DNA of 64,000 nucleotides. It comes from Sporomusa sphaeroides DSM 2875 (lineage in GTDB: Bacteria; Bacillota; Negativicutes; Sporomusales; Sporomusaceae). A program made the position numbers and the translations under genes. The notes under the pieces are model-generated. The model saw only the letters and a list, made by a program, of their open reading frames with translations. It was not told the origin of the DNA and searched no databases. Positions 35,083-44,515 of the stretch are shown one piece after another. How positions within the stretch are numbered: the stretch's first letter is position 1; each line of letters begins with the position of its first letter. The DNA is taken from contig NZ_CP146991.1 in the NCBI RefSeq assembly GCF_001941975.2, positions 4,388,501 through 4,452,500 of the forward strand. The letters are read 5' to 3'.

Positions 35083-36897
35083 TCAATCGGTTGTTGGCGC
35101 AGGCGGCAGTTGCTTGTTCGGTATGCCGAAATAAGCTTCCAATACCCGGCGGGTAACCGGTACGGCGGCCACAGAAGCATCACCGCCTTCTTCCACGAGA
35201 ACAGCCATGGCAATTTCCGGCTTTTCGGCCGGAGCATAACAAGCAAACCAGGAATGGGTAGTACCTCTGCCGGTTTCTGCCGAACCGGATTTTCCGGCTA
35301 TTGTTTGCGGAAAGTCTTTGAATGCGGCGGCACCGGTGCCACGGGTGGTAACTGCAATCAATCCTTGCCGCACAGTGTCCCACACTTCAGGCCGCAGATA
35401 GATTGTCCATAAAACCTCAGGCGGCAAACTTGCGGCAAGACTGCCCTCCGGTGTCAGCACTTGGTCAACAAGCCTTGGCTTATAGACAATACCACCGTTG
35501 GCTACAGCCATAGTCAAGAGCGCCTGCTGCAACGGTGTTGCCAGATAATAGCCCTGACCAATGGCGGCAATCAACGTTTCTCCCGGATACCAGGGCTCAC
35601 CATAATTGGCCTGTTTCCACTCAATATAAGGTACTATTCCCTTCACTTCCCCTGCCAGCTTAATTCCGGTGGCTTTGCCCAAGCCAAAGGTTAAAGCATA
35701 TGCTGCCAGGTTATCCGCCCCCAGACGGCGCCCCAGTTCGTAAAATACCGGGTCGCTCGATAAGGACAAACCGTCAACTATGTTTAACTTACCAAGGCCT
35801 TTAACATTCCAGCCGTAAAAGCGCCAGCCATTTAGTACATAAACACCTCTATCGTCAAATATCTCCTGCGGCGTGGTAAGGTTCATCTCCAGCGCCGCGG
35901 CGGCGGTAACAATTTTAAATACCGAACCAGGCGGATAGGCGTTTTGGATAGCCCGGTTGTTTAACGGATGATCAGGATTGGCAATCAGCTCATTCCAGGC
36001 TTTACTGCTAATGCCTCCCGCAAACAGATTGGGATTAAAGGGCGGATTGCTGGCCATTACCAATACACCGCCGGTGTTGACATCAAGCACAACCACACTG
36101 CCACCCTTGGCAGGTTCACCGATCGTACGGCTGGCTGCCACCTGAGCGGCCAGCGCTTCTTCTGCCGCTTTTTGCAGATTCGCATCAAGGGTTAATACCA
36201 GTCCCCGGCCGGTAACAGACGGCCGGTTCCCCAGAGGGCGGACTTCTTCGCCGCTGGCGTTAACTTCTGACTGCCGGCTACCGTCCGTACCGCGCAGCAC
36301 TTCCTCCCATTCCCGCTCCAAACCGTCCTTGCCAACTAAGTCGGCAGGGTGGTATCCCTGTTCTTTGTTCCTGGCATATTCCTCCTGGCTAATTCTGCCG
36401 ACAAACCCCAGCACATGGGAAGCCAGTTCTTCATAGACATACTGCCTGACAGGTATGGCTTCAAGGACTACTCCGGGCAGATAATACTGGCGCTCCTGTA
36501 TCCTGGCAATCATGACATCATCGGCATTGCGTTGTATCCGTACCGGTGTATACGGAAAGTCAATACTGTCTGCCAATAATTGATTAATCTCCTCAACCGC
36601 CACACCGGTAATGGATGCGAGCAGCGGCGTAGCTTCCTGCGGATTGGTATATTCATGAGGAACAATGGAAACGGCAAAACTTGGTCTGCTGCTTACAAGA
36701 ATTTCGCCATTCCTGTCATATATGACACCACGCGGCGCCTGGACGCTGATTTGCCGGGTACGGTTCTGTTCGGCATTTTTTTTGTAATGAGCTCCCTGGA
36801 GCAGTTGCAGCCATACCAGCCGGAGCACCAATAGGCTAACAATGCCAACAACAACAAGGCCCACTATCTTAAGACGGCGGATTTGCTCAATCCACAT
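35083..36897 (-). CDS. mrdA: penicillin-binding protein 2 (MrdA-type transpeptidase)
   Basis: Class B PBP that cross-links peptidoglycan, likely in elongation with a RodA partner or in spore cortex/septal wall. The 604 residues have one N-terminal membrane helix (LVVVGIVSLLVLRLVWLQLL) and a pedestal domain with APRGVIYDRNGEILVSSRPS. The transpeptidase motifs are SxxK in PPGSVFKIVTA, SxD (SSD in SLSSDPVFYELG) and KSG in AGKSGSAETG. Length fits MrdA. Neither rodA nor mreBCD is adjacent; the upstream LCP gene is separated by a strong terminator. The Shine-Dalgarno is GAGGGGAC. Confidence 0.94.
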   Translation of the reverse strand: MWIEQIRRLKIVGLVVVGIVSLLVLRLVWLQLLQGAHYKKNAEQNRTRQISVQAPRGVIYDRNGEILVSSRPSFAVSIVPHEYTNPQEATPLLASITGVAVEEINQLLADSIDFPYTPVRIQRNADDVMIARIQERQYYLPGVVLEAIPVRQYVYEELASHVLGFVGRISQEEYARNKEQGYHPADLVGKDGLEREWEEVLRGTDGSRQSEVNASGEEVRPLGNRPSVTGRGLVLTLDANLQKAAEEALAAQVAASRTIGEPAKGGSVVVLDVNTGGVLVMASNPPFNPNLFAGGISSKAWNELIANPDHPLNNRAIQNAYPPGSVFKIVTAAAALEMNLTTPQEIFDDRGVYVLNGWRFYGWNVKGLGKLNIVDGLSLSSDPVFYELGRRLGADNLAAYALTFGLGKATGIKLAGEVKGIVPYIEWKQANYGEPWYPGETLIAAIGQGYYLATPLQQALLTMAVANGGIVYKPRLVDQVLTPEGSLAASLPPEVLWTIYLRPEVWDTVRQGLIAVTTRGTGAAAFKDFPQTIAGKSGSAETGRGTTHSWFACYAPAEKPEIAMAVLVEEGGDASVAAVPVTRRVLEAYFGIPNKQLPPAPTTD

Positions 36898-36952
36898 CTA
36901 CTGTCCCCTCTTCCTGTATGCGGTAAATACATCCATAGTATCCCATAATAAA

Positions 36953-36995
36953 CAAAAAAAATAGCTTAGCTGCTGCTTTTGCAGAAGCTAAGCTA
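36953..36995 (-). terminator. terminator of the LCP gene
   Basis: Stem TAGCTTAGCT-CTGC / GCAG-AGCTAAGCTA with loop TTTT (36962-36995), followed on the minus strand by eight T residues. Confidence 0.92.
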
Positions 36996-37027
36996 CGATT
37001 GGCGCCGGGAAACAGTTTTATTTTTTC

Positions 37028-38509
37028 TTACCGGTTCACATAATCTTTGCCCACAATTATTTTTACTACATTGGCTTTGCTATCGTCATTATTTACCTGG
37101 AGCGCATAACGGAAAGGCAAACCAGCTAACTGACTGCCGGCTTCACTGCTGTTAGCGATCACTACCGTATTTTTGTTGGCAGCGCTAATCCCCGCCACAC
37201 TGATAACATCATGGCCCTGACTCCTAAGCTCTGCTGCCATTTGGTTGCCGGCTTCCGGAGTACCGCTGGCATTAACTACTTCAAACTTCAGCTTGCCGCT
37301 ATCTGCTGCCGGAGTTTTGGTTTTTGCCGGGGGTTTGGGTTCCGGCACCCTGGTTTTTTTCGTGTCTTTTGGCTTGTCAGGAGCTTTTGGATTGGTTATG
37401 GCCGGTTTTTTCGGATCTTTTTCCTTCAGATCTTTTTCCTCCGGATCTTCGGGATCTTTCAGGGTATTCTTTTTCGAATCTTTTTCATCTACTGCCGGTT
37501 TCTTCGGTACTTCAACAATCTTCATTTCCTGCGGGATGGAGCGTTCATACTGGCTGGCCAGCGTACGCGCTGCAGACACAAATTTTCCATCTGTCGTCAT
37601 CCCCTGAGATGAAGCCACATAGTTTCGTAGCTCAACAATATCCGGCAGCCAATAACTAATATCGTGAATATAGGCCGGTTTTCCCGGAACCATCTCGGTC
37701 TTTAAACCGGCCTTGGCGGCATCATTTAACAGTTTTGCCAGATTCAGCATTTCTGCGGTTGTCAAATCAGTCTGAAGGGCGTCGGTTACTTCCCGGATGA
37801 TACCCGGTATCCTTGGCAGGATAAAGGGACTGGCAACTTCATTAAGCATGGCCTTAACAAATTTCTGCTGGCGATCAATCCGGCCAATATCTCCCTCTTC
37901 ATCGCGATACCGCACATATTTAATGGCGGTACGCCCGTCCATTTGCTGTTCACCCGGCTTAAGGTCAATGACCAGATTATCATAAGGATCTTCGTAGTAC
38001 ATGCGTTTTTCGACATCAATAGTAACACCGCCTACAGCATCAACAATTTTATTGAAAGCGGCAAAATTAATAATGGCGTAATAATCCATAGGAATGCCCA
38101 GCAAATCCTCAACAGCGCGCTGAGAGAGCTTATGACCGCCTAGAGCATAGGCATGATTAATTTTATCCCAGCCATGGCCGGGAATCCTGACTCTGGTATC
38201 ACGCGGCACCGACAATAGTGCCACTTGGTTTGTCGACGTATCTACAGTAACAACAAACAGAGTATCTGAGCGTCCGACATCGTCACTGCGCTCATCGACA
38301 CCCATTACCAGGATGTTGACTTTATTGGGCAGCCCTGCGACACCGGCACCGGTTTTCCGGGCTTTTTCAAACTTGCCGCCTGTTGACCAGTAGTAGGTCG
38401 CACCAGCCACAGTGACAAATAACAGCAAACACGTTATTATCAATAAAAACCGGCTGCGCCGGGATTTGCGCTGTTCGACAAGCCGTTTTTCGAGACGCGA
38501 TGATGTCAT
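37028..38509 (-). CDS. LytR-CpsA-Psr (LCP) family protein with LytR_C domain
   Basis: LCP enzymes move undecaprenyl-linked glycopolymers onto peptidoglycan or another wall acceptor. ATG 38509 follows GAAGGGGTGA; the longer frame would translate repeat copy C. The 493 residues have a basic cytoplasmic tip, one membrane helix (FLLIITCLLLFVTVAGATYYW) and the LCP domain. LCP motifs include NILVMGVDERSDDVGRSDTLFVVTVD, LLSVPRDTRVRIPGHGWDKINHAYALGG and KYVRYRDEEGDIGRIDRQQKF. A long Lys/Pro/Asp linker (about 335-400) leads to a C-terminal LytR_C domain (LKFEVVNASGTPEAG). In a diderm the acceptor is uncertain. Confidence 0.93.
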   Translation of the reverse strand: MTSSRLEKRLVEQRKSRRSRFLLIITCLLLFVTVAGATYYWSTGGKFEKARKTGAGVAGLPNKVNILVMGVDERSDDVGRSDTLFVVTVDTSTNQVALLSVPRDTRVRIPGHGWDKINHAYALGGHKLSQRAVEDLLGIPMDYYAIINFAAFNKIVDAVGGVTIDVEKRMYYEDPYDNLVIDLKPGEQQMDGRTAIKYVRYRDEEGDIGRIDRQQKFVKAMLNEVASPFILPRIPGIIREVTDALQTDLTTAEMLNLAKLLNDAAKAGLKTEMVPGKPAYIHDISYWLPDIVELRNYVASSQGMTTDGKFVSAARTLASQYERSIPQEMKIVEVPKKPAVDEKDSKKNTLKDPEDPEEKDLKEKDPKKPAITNPKAPDKPKDTKKTRVPEPKPPAKTKTPAADSGKLKFEVVNASGTPEAGNQMAAELRSQGHDVISVAGISAANKNTVVIANSSEAGSQLAGLPFRYALQVNNDDSKANVVKIIVGKDYVNR

Positions 38510-38550
38510 TAACACAATCACCCCTTCGTCGTCTTTTGCAAAATATAGTA

Positions 38551-38644
38551 CATAAAGAAACACGGCTTGCGCCGAGCCTGTGGCGACGGTGGAAGCCGAT
38601 ATTGATCCTGTTTTTAAGAAAGATTCCACTTTCTGTTAGGATAA
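38551..38644 (+). repeat. structured intergenic repeat, copy C (complete)
   Basis: Begins CATAAAGAAACACGG. Hairpin 1 (38563-38598) has outer CGGCTT/AAGCCG, middle CGCC/GGTG with a G-T pair, a GA/GA internal loop and GCC-TGT-GGC. Hairpin 2 pairs ATCCT with AGGAT around AGAAAG/CTTTCT. A terminator hairpin begins five bases to its right. Confidence 0.85.
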
Positions 38645-38648
38645 CAAG

Positions 38649-38675
38649 ACAAGCCCCCTAGCAACGGGGGCTTGT
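38649..38675 (-). terminator. terminator-like hairpin of the thiamine-binding protein gene
   Basis: Ten-pair stem ACAAGCCCCC / GGGGGCTTGT with a seven-base loop, 58 bases past the stop at 38733. The T-tail on the minus strand is interrupted (CTTGTTAT), where repeat copy C begins. Confidence 0.65.
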
Positions 38676-38732
38676 TTGAAGTATAGCAAAATATGTAGTT
38701 TTACGTCAAGGACTTTTTTGTCAGATTACAGT

Positions 38733-39047
38733 TTATCCTGAAACTAAATCTAGTTTGTCGGTAACTGCTTTTATTTTTCCTGCCATAGTAAGTTCTTTAT
38801 CCCGCCGGTCATCAATCCTAATGGTGGTTGATACCCGCTGAGCCCCTGCGGCAAAGGGTGTATCATGCATTTGGCGGATAACCTCCAGGATTCGGTTCAG
38901 GTCACCTTCGATAATAGTCGACATCGGCGTCAACTGGTAGTTGAGATCCGTAGCCTGCTCAAGTATTTTGTGGCACCCGGCCACATATTGACTAACACTT
39001 GGCGAACCGGTACCTAAAGGAACAATAGTGACTTCGACAACACTCAT
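38733..39047 (-). CDS. MTH1187/YqgV-type thiamine-binding family protein
   Basis: A 104-residue ferredoxin-fold protein (formerly DUF77); family members bind thiamine or related ligands, with uncertain cellular role. ATG 39047 is preceded by GGAGGCGAGAGT. Features are [51 protein letters not shown] and [24 protein letters not shown], all typical. The longer frame to 39110 starts inside a hairpin shared with the upstream gene end and is unlikely. No thiamine transporter is adjacent, so it may be a stand-alone binding protein. Confidence 0.9.
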   Translation of the reverse strand: MSVVEVTIVPLGTGSPSVSQYVAGCHKILEQATDLNYQLTPMSTIIEGDLNRILEVIRQMHDTPFAAGAQRVSTTIRIDDRRDKELTMAGKIKAVTDKLDLVSG

Positions 39048-39128
39048 ACTCTCGCCTCCAATATTGATTATTATTAGTATTCTTTCTTTACAAAAAAATA
39101 CCTGCCACATTTGTGGCAGGTGCCGACA

Positions 39129-40244
39129 TTACTTGCCTTTGGGGAACTTTTTATCAATAATCCCCCAAATCTCCGGCTGTTCCTGCCCCAGGCGCCAGAT
39201 AGCAATGCCGGCAGGATTATATTTAGCGACAATATCCAGCTTAGCCGCCGTGCTTTTGTCATTTTCAAACCAAACTTCGTGGTCTTTGTATTTGAACCAG
39301 GGAGCTTGGGCTTTATCATCATAGTTTATCTTTGCACCATGTTTTTCCGCCAAGACAATGGCATCAACATATTTTATCGTTTCTCCCTTTTTACCAACCC
39401 AATCATAGCCGTACGCACTCACGCCGATAATTACTTTATGGGGCCCGCCAGACTGCTCAATGGCGTATTTGATGTTTTTCTCATACCAGTCAACCGGAGC
39501 AACCGGCCCGGGTTCTGAAGTGGCCCAGTGATTATCATAAGTCATAATCTGTAGAAAATCGGCATTTTTAGCCAGATTAGGATAGTCATAGGCACCGGCA
39601 ACGTCTTCGGCGACTTCTACCCGCGGAAATACCGACACAATAACCACCTTATTGATGGCTTTCATTTTAGGGTACAATTCCGTCATAAAGGCAGTTAGGT
39701 TGTCTTTATGCTTAGGCGGCAGCAGTTCAAAGTCGATATTGATACCGTCATAGCCTTTTTCCTGTACCAGTTTCACAATACTGTCAGTTACCTTTGTCCG
39801 CACTGCCGGGTCGCCCAGCACAGCATCGGTGGAACCTGTTTTATTAGTGACCAGCGGGTACATGCTAAGTCCAAGCTGCCGGGCGGTATCATACACCAGT
39901 TGACTATCCTTGGCCTCCAGGGTACCTTCTTTAGTGGCCTTAAACCAGAAGGGCCCTACTCCCGTCATACTGTTAGCATGGGCCTTCATGCTGGGAAATG
40001 AGCCTGACTGATCCGGAGTGCCCGGCCAGGGATTTTCATAATACCCAATTACCATGCGTGGTGGCATGGGCACATTGTCGGGAGCCATCTGACCGGTCCG
40101 GTCCTCATTTTGACCGGTCTGATCGTCATTTAAAGGTTTAGGGGCCGGTGTGCCGGTACCACAGCCGCCGGCAAAAACGGCAGCCATAATAAACAGGATC
40201 AGGAGAACGCTGCTAAGGACTTTGTAGTACATCTTATTACGCAA
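39129..40244 (-). CDS. GH18-family glycosyl hydrolase-like lipoprotein (YaaH/spore-germination type)
   Basis: Probable sugar-bond hydrolase of the GH18 fold anchored to the outer face of the membrane. The start is probably TTG 40244 after AAAGGGTGAC, or ATG 40232. An N-terminal helix ends in the lipobox VFAGGC, then a charged Gln/Asp/Pro-rich linker. The GH18 barrel begins MVIGYYENPWPG and has the catalytic signature YDGINIDFELL (DxxDxDxE) and LQIMTYDNHWATSEPGPVAPVDWYEK. YaaH relatives act on spore cortex in germination, but usually carry LysM domains, which are absent here. It may instead act on envelope glycans. Confidence 0.85.
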   Translation of the reverse strand: MRNKMYYKVLSSVLLILFIMAAVFAGGCGTGTPAPKPLNDDQTGQNEDRTGQMAPDNVPMPPRMVIGYYENPWPGTPDQSGSFPSMKAHANSMTGVGPFWFKATKEGTLEAKDSQLVYDTARQLGLSMYPLVTNKTGSTDAVLGDPAVRTKVTDSIVKLVQEKGYDGINIDFELLPPKHKDNLTAFMTELYPKMKAINKVVIVSVFPRVEVAEDVAGAYDYPNLAKNADFLQIMTYDNHWATSEPGPVAPVDWYEKNIKYAIEQSGGPHKVIIGVSAYGYDWVGKKGETIKYVDAIVLAEKHGAKINYDDKAQAPWFKYKDHEVWFENDKSTAAKLDIVAKYNPAGIAIWRLGQEQPEIWGIIDKKFPKGK

Positions 40245-40363
40245 AACTGTCACCCTTTCCGCTACTATAGTTGAATTCTTCAACCTTAGTATTGGCAGGG
40301 TGACAGTTCTTATGCCTGCAATTTTTTGAAGTTTTGTTGAAAACTGTCTGCTAAGCCTTAGGA

Positions 40364-41224
40364 TTACTCGGCAGCCAAAAACAATAAACCTTCAAGAAAT
40401 TTCTTTATATTAATTTTCCCCCGATAGGAGCCTTTACCCTGAATGAAGGCCATCTCCTGCCTGATTTCTTTAAAATCAAACAAAGCGCCGCTGTACATTT
40501 CAAACTTGTCGTTATGGTAGTCTTCTATCCCCATATTGGCTACATTCTGCATAGCCTTGGCAATAGCCCGCCGCACCCGCTGCTCAATGGTCTTAACATC
40601 CTGGCCGATCTCCTGGGATAATTCCTGATACAGTTCATGCAGCTGATACGATTGGCTATGCCCGTCGGCCAGACGCAAATTTACCAATTGAGCCAGTTGA
40701 TGAATATTTTTCACTCCGGCTTCCCCGATAATTCCCAGATCGGAAAAAACCCGGTTCAGCCTGTTCTTCTTGGTATTATCGTCAGGTGCTACCGCCCGGC
40801 CGCCAGGGCCAACATAACGGGCCGTTGTTTGGGAAATAAGCGACATGACCTGCCTGAGACGCCGGCTTTCCTCTACCTTACCAATAACCGATACGATCTC
40901 CAAAACGTTAATGGGTTTATGAATATAAAAATCAATGCCGGTCTGGTACGCTTTGGTTATCATCGGCTGGCTGGTACTTTCGGAAATCATAATCCAGGAG
41001 GTTTCTATCTTAGTTTCTTTGAGTTTTCTGATTAGCTCAACGCCATCCTGCCCGGGCAGCAGTAAGTCCACCAAGGCTACGTCGGGGGCATATTCGGTAA
41101 TGATTGACTCGGCTTGTAATCCATCACCACATTCAGCTACTACAGTTCCCAATTTGTACTTTTCAATAATATTGCTCATAATCTTGCGAACGCTCGGATC
41201 ATCTTCAATAATAACAAAACGCAC
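40364..41224 (-). CDS. response regulator with YcbB/GlnL-type output domain
   Basis: Two-component regulator paired with the kinase gene upstream. The 286 residues have a receiver domain (about 1-120): acidic pair in VIIEDDPSVRK, phospho-acceptor Asp in VALVDLLLPGQDG, conserved Lys in FYIHKPINV. The C-terminal half (about 150-280, LNRVFSDLGIIGEAGVKNI to FLEGLLFLAAE) matches the YcbB domain of Bacillus GlnL. GlnL activates glutamine utilisation genes there. The target here is unknown, since no glutaminase or amino acid transporter is adjacent. The order kinase-regulator and the 29-base gap indicate one transcript. Confidence 0.88.
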   Translation of the reverse strand: MRFVIIEDDPSVRKIMSNIIEKYKLGTVVAECGDGLQAESIITEYAPDVALVDLLLPGQDGVELIRKLKETKIETSWIMISESTSQPMITKAYQTGIDFYIHKPINVLEIVSVIGKVEESRRLRQVMSLISQTTARYVGPGGRAVAPDDNTKKNRLNRVFSDLGIIGEAGVKNIHQLAQLVNLRLADGHSQSYQLHELYQELSQEIGQDVKTIEQRVRRAIAKAMQNVANMGIEDYHNDKFEMYSGALFDFKEIRQEMAFIQGKGSYRGKINIKKFLEGLLFLAAE

Positions 41225-41253
41225 TTCTTCACACCCCTATTAGATTGGCCTGG

Positions 41254-42519
41254 TTAGTCCGCCTCGCTTACCTCCAGGTTGGTCAATGGCAATGATACAG
41301 TAAAGACAGTCTTTCCCGGTTTGGAAGTTAACGTAACTTCCCCCCCCAGCGATTCCGTCAAATTCTTTACATGGCTTAGTCCCAGTCCTGTTGACATCTG
41401 ACCGGTAACTTCCGAAAATTTAGTAGAATATCCTGGTGCAAAAACCACCTCTACATCTTCCGGGCTAATGCCCGGACCGTTGTCTGCAACGGCAAGGTGC
41501 AGTTTGCCGCCGCTGTACCTTGCCGTCACCGTGATAATGCCTGCCGGTTCGACTGCTTCGACAGCATTGATGATCAGGTTGTTCAGGATGGAAACAACGG
41601 CATAATATTTATCGGTAACCACTTCTCCATAATAGATAAACGAAATGGAGACAGGTTTGTCCAAACTATTGATATACCGCCTGGTATTTTGTTCGATAAT
41701 CTGAAAAAATTCAGACAGTGGCAGCCCCTCTTTCCTTACGGCCACATCTAAGATTTCCTCGATCCCTCTGGCCACCCGGTAATAGTCTTTCTTGACTTCA
41801 TGAATGTCGCGGGCAATGGCCAGCGCCCGGGCGGAGGGTGATTCGGGCCGGACCAGTTCGCCCGGTTGCGCTGCATTGAGGGTTTGATACAGGGTATAGC
41901 CTTTTTCCATGACCAATTCAATATCGGCAGAGGATTTCTTTAGGTAAAACAGTTCTGCCTTAAGCTTGGCAATAATAAAAATTAATTCGGCATAACGGGC
42001 GGCATGAGCTTCGGCCAGCACAAAATCGCGATAACGTTTCATCAAATAATACCCAATCACAATTAAAATGGAACGCGCGATACCGACTGCCACCAGACTG
42101 GTCAAAATAGTTTCCAGACTGCGCCCGCCCGGTTCCTGGCGAATCATGAGCTCCACACAGTTGCTGGCAATATCGCAGATACTGAGCAGCAGGATAAGTG
42201 CCGGAATATTGCCTCGATAATCACGTACCTTGAAAACGCTAAACAGCAGTCCATAAGCCAAATAATAGCTAAAAGCCGGCACATTGTGCCAAAAAGCACT
42301 CAGCAGCGACTCCTCAAGAAACGGATATTTAATCAGAATACGAAATAAGAGCATAACCCCGCCGGCCGAGACTGCGATACTGATAATCGGCAGCCTTCTA
42401 AAATACAAGAGCAGTGTGGCCAGCACAACCACACCCAGGGTAAACCGGAAATGACCATCAAAGGGATGGGTAAAGATCAAACCGGTCATGCTGACCAGCA
42501 AAATAACATGGAGTATCAT
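41254..42519 (-). CDS. membrane sensor histidine kinase (GlnK/YcbA-like)
   Basis: Partner of the YcbB-type regulator. ATG 42519 overlaps the Nudix stop (ATGA), with GGGGATT upstream. The 421 residues have six or seven membrane helices (about 5-180) as input. A helical segment (about 190-290, NIIAKLKAELFYLKKSSAD region) follows, with an atypical phospho-acceptor area: ARDIHEVKKDYYRVARGIEEIL carries the likely His. The C-terminal ATPase domain has the N box SILNNLIINAVEAV, G1 VADNGPGISPEDV and G2 TGLGLSHVKNLTESLGG. The HDxKK-type acceptor resembles that of Bacillus GlnK/YcbA and LytS/CitA-like kinases. Signal unknown. Confidence 0.86.
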   Translation of the reverse strand: MILHVILLVSMTGLIFTHPFDGHFRFTLGVVVLATLLLYFRRLPIISIAVSAGGVMLLFRILIKYPFLEESLLSAFWHNVPAFSYYLAYGLLFSVFKVRDYRGNIPALILLLSICDIASNCVELMIRQEPGGRSLETILTSLVAVGIARSILIVIGYYLMKRYRDFVLAEAHAARYAELIFIIAKLKAELFYLKKSSADIELVMEKGYTLYQTLNAAQPGELVRPESPSARALAIARDIHEVKKDYYRVARGIEEILDVAVRKEGLPLSEFFQIIEQNTRRYINSLDKPVSISFIYYGEVVTDKYYAVVSILNNLIINAVEAVEPAGIITVTARYSGGKLHLAVADNGPGISPEDVEVVFAPGYSTKFSEVTGQMSTGLGLSHVKNLTESLGGEVTLTSKPGKTVFTVSLPLTNLEVSEAD

Positions 42520-43172
42520 ACTGAATAATCCCCGCCCAGTCCCTGCCGGCAAACCTCAATAAAATTGGCCAGTACCCTTGCAGTTAATCCCCAAATGACA
42601 TAATGCTTGTATTGATAGAAAAGCAACGGGTATTTTGCCCGCCGGCGGTATCCCTGGGGGTAATCCGGCGGCAGGAGATCAAAGGGAAAACCTGCCAACG
42701 GTTTGGTTGCCATTTCCATAGAGGCTATCCGCGGCTTAGCGGCAAACAGGAAATCCAGCGGTACAGTAAAGACTTCCGCTACTTCGTCAGCGTTGGGAGC
42801 AAGCGGCAAAGCCGCTGATATATGCACAGCATAAGGATATATCAGAACACCAATAGGGCTAACCAGAAAATCCAGCGTACCCAAGACCTGAATCGTCTCC
42901 CTTTTTATGCCAAGCTCCTCCACCGTCTCGCGCAAAGCCGCCTGCAGCGGATTGGTATCATGGGCTTCAATCCGGCCGCCGGGAAAGCAAATTTCTCCAG
43001 GTTGACGGTTGAGCTTGCCTGAACGCACTTCAAATAACACAGACGGTTCGCCGTCGACGTCAATTAGCGGCACCGTAACCGCCGATTGTAAATAATCTTC
43101 CGCATTGGCAAATTTGCCTGCCTGACCGTGCAGGACACTAACCAGCGCCTTTCTTATTGTATCGCTATTCAT
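42516..43172 (-). CDS. Nudix hydrolase of the CoA pyrophosphatase (NudL) type
   Basis: Probably hydrolyses CoA or acyl-CoA to phosphopantetheine compounds and 3',5'-ADP. ATG 43172 follows AAGAGGTGAG. The 218 residues contain the Nudix box GGRIEAHDTNPLQAALRETVEELGI preceded by the CoA-family segment LFEVRSGKLNRQPGEICFPG. It ends four bases into the sensor kinase gene, so translation of the two is coupled. A link of CoA turnover to the two-component system is not known; the overlap alone shows co-expression. Confidence 0.9.
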   Translation of the reverse strand: MNSDTIRKALVSVLHGQAGKFANAEDYLQSAVTVPLIDVDGEPSVLFEVRSGKLNRQPGEICFPGGRIEAHDTNPLQAALRETVEELGIKRETIQVLGTLDFLVSPIGVLIYPYAVHISAALPLAPNADEVAEVFTVPLDFLFAAKPRIASMEMATKPLAGFPFDLLPPDYPQGYRRRAKYPLLFYQYKHYVIWGLTARVLANFIEVCRQGLGGDYSV

Positions 43173-43270
43173 AGCAGTCTCACCTCTTAACTTAGGGGAA
43201 ATCTTTGTTATATCCAATATCATCATTATAGCAAGCGCAATATTCGTCCTGCAATCGGCATCCTAAAGTA

Positions 43271-44284
43271 CTAAAGTTCTATCTTTCCCTCTAAACCTGA
43301 AGTAATTACCTTTTTTCCGTCAGTTGTTATAAAAATGGCTTCTGTCCCCGGATATTGCCTGAGCAGTTCCCGTCCTTTCTCAACTCCCAGCACCAGCATG
43401 GCTGTACTTAGTATATCCACATGGTTCTCCGAGTTAGCTACAATCGTAATACTGGCAACTTCCTGCGGCTGATAGCCGGTACGCGGGTCGAGGATATGCG
43501 AGTACCGCACACCGTCTTTGATAAAAAAGCGTTGGTAATCGCCGGACGTTTCCAGCACATCCCAGTCACTTAAGGACAGTTTAGCGGCAATGCCCTCCGA
43601 GTCGCGAGGGTCTTGCACACCAAGACGCCACGGCTGACCGTCCGGCCGCTTGCCAATAATCCGGACATCGCCCCCGGCGTTTACCAACGCCGACTTTACC
43701 CCATGGGCTTTTAGCGCTTCAACGGCCTTCCGGTTAGCATACCCTTTGCCTACCGCTCCTAAATCAATCCGCATACCCGCTTTAGGCAAAAATACCGTAT
43801 TGGCCTGATCATCAATCTCCAGCAACCGGAAGTTGACCAGCGGCAACCGGGCCTGAATCTCAGCATCACTTGGCACAAAATCCCCTTTGTGGCCGATACC
43901 CCATAATTCTGTTAAAGCGCCAATGGTTACGTCAAACGCACCGTCAAGCTGCTCGGAACGGCTGCGGGCCAGCTTCAGCATGGCAATCACATCCGGGTCC
44001 ACCTGTACCTTTTCCTTACCTGCTGCCTGATTAATCTTTGACACCTGACTGGTTTCATCAAACCTGTTTGTCAATTCATTAATCCGCTTAAATTCAGCAA
44101 ATGCCGCTTTGGTCCCTGCCTCGCTGTCCGGACCATATGCGGTTATCTCAATAATGGTATCCATGAGAAACTGTGTTTCCTTATACGGCTTGGGAGCAAA
44201 CAGACTCCCGGTGGAACAGCCTGCACTAAAAATAAGCAGAGAAATTAACAATACACCTGTTAGTAAACGACTTACCTTATTCAT
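43271..44284 (-). CDS. apbE: FAD:protein FMN transferase ApbE, lipoprotein
   Basis: Attaches FMN covalently to Thr/Ser of flavoproteins such as Rnf/Nqr subunits, acting outside the cytoplasmic membrane. The 337 residues have a lipoprotein signal ending FSAGC, then YKETQFLMDTIIEITAYG. They also carry FDVTIGALTELWGIG, DLGAVGKGYANRKAVEAL, ALVNAGGDVRIIGKRPDG and YSHILDPRTGYQP, plus a C-terminal DILSTAMLVLGVEKGREL. All typical ApbE motifs are present. No rnf or nqr gene is in the window. It is preceded by a long structured leader with its own promoter (44373-44553), so expression is probably controlled at the RNA or operator level. Confidence 0.96.
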   Translation of the reverse strand: MNKVSRLLTGVLLISLLIFSAGCSTGSLFAPKPYKETQFLMDTIIEITAYGPDSEAGTKAAFAEFKRINELTNRFDETSQVSKINQAAGKEKVQVDPDVIAMLKLARSRSEQLDGAFDVTIGALTELWGIGHKGDFVPSDAEIQARLPLVNFRLLEIDDQANTVFLPKAGMRIDLGAVGKGYANRKAVEALKAHGVKSALVNAGGDVRIIGKRPDGQPWRLGVQDPRDSEGIAAKLSLSDWDVLETSGDYQRFFIKDGVRYSHILDPRTGYQPQEVASITIVANSENHVDILSTAMLVLGVEKGRELLRQYPGTEAIFITTDGKKVITSGLEGKIEL

Positions 44285-44372
44285 AATTATAATAGCCTCC
44301 AGCCCAGTCTTTTGCAGTCACTTTCCTACTATTCTGCCCCCATTAGACAAAAACCTGCAAACTGTCAGATAT

Positions 44373-44431
44373 AAAAAGACCCCAGCTTGGATTGGCAATA
44401 AGTTCCCGCCAATCCAAGACGGGGTCTTTTT
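44373..44431 (-). terminator. attenuator-type terminator in the apbE leader
   Basis: Long stem AAAAAGACCCC...TTGGATTGGC / GCCAATCCAA...GGGGTCTTTTT with an 11-base loop, ending in T residues on both strands. It lies between the apbE promoter and the apbE start, about 90 bases before the ATG, so read-through must be allowed for expression. Confidence 0.75.
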
Positions 44432-44436
44432 ATCGT

Positions 44437-44515
44437 GTATACTTGACACAACCGGCGACAGACCCCGAATGATACATTCATTCTGCCACCGATCGGCTAT
44501 GTATACTTTATTCTG
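44437..44515 (-). ncRNA. candidate structured leader RNA (riboswitch-like) of apbE
   Basis: The minus-strand leader can form a ten-pair stem CGGTGGCAGA / TCTGTCGCCG (with G-U pairs) closing an inner hairpin GAATG-TAT-CATTC. The segment GGGGTCT on the 3' side of this domain is complementary to AGACCCC of the terminator 5' arm, giving mutually exclusive anti-terminator and terminator states. I do not recognise a known riboswitch class. Confidence 0.45.

Noticed and set aside
38510..38629. 40-codon N-terminal extension of the LCP gene
   Set aside because: It would translate the structured repeat copy C; the ATG at 38509 has a good ribosome site and a normal N-terminus.
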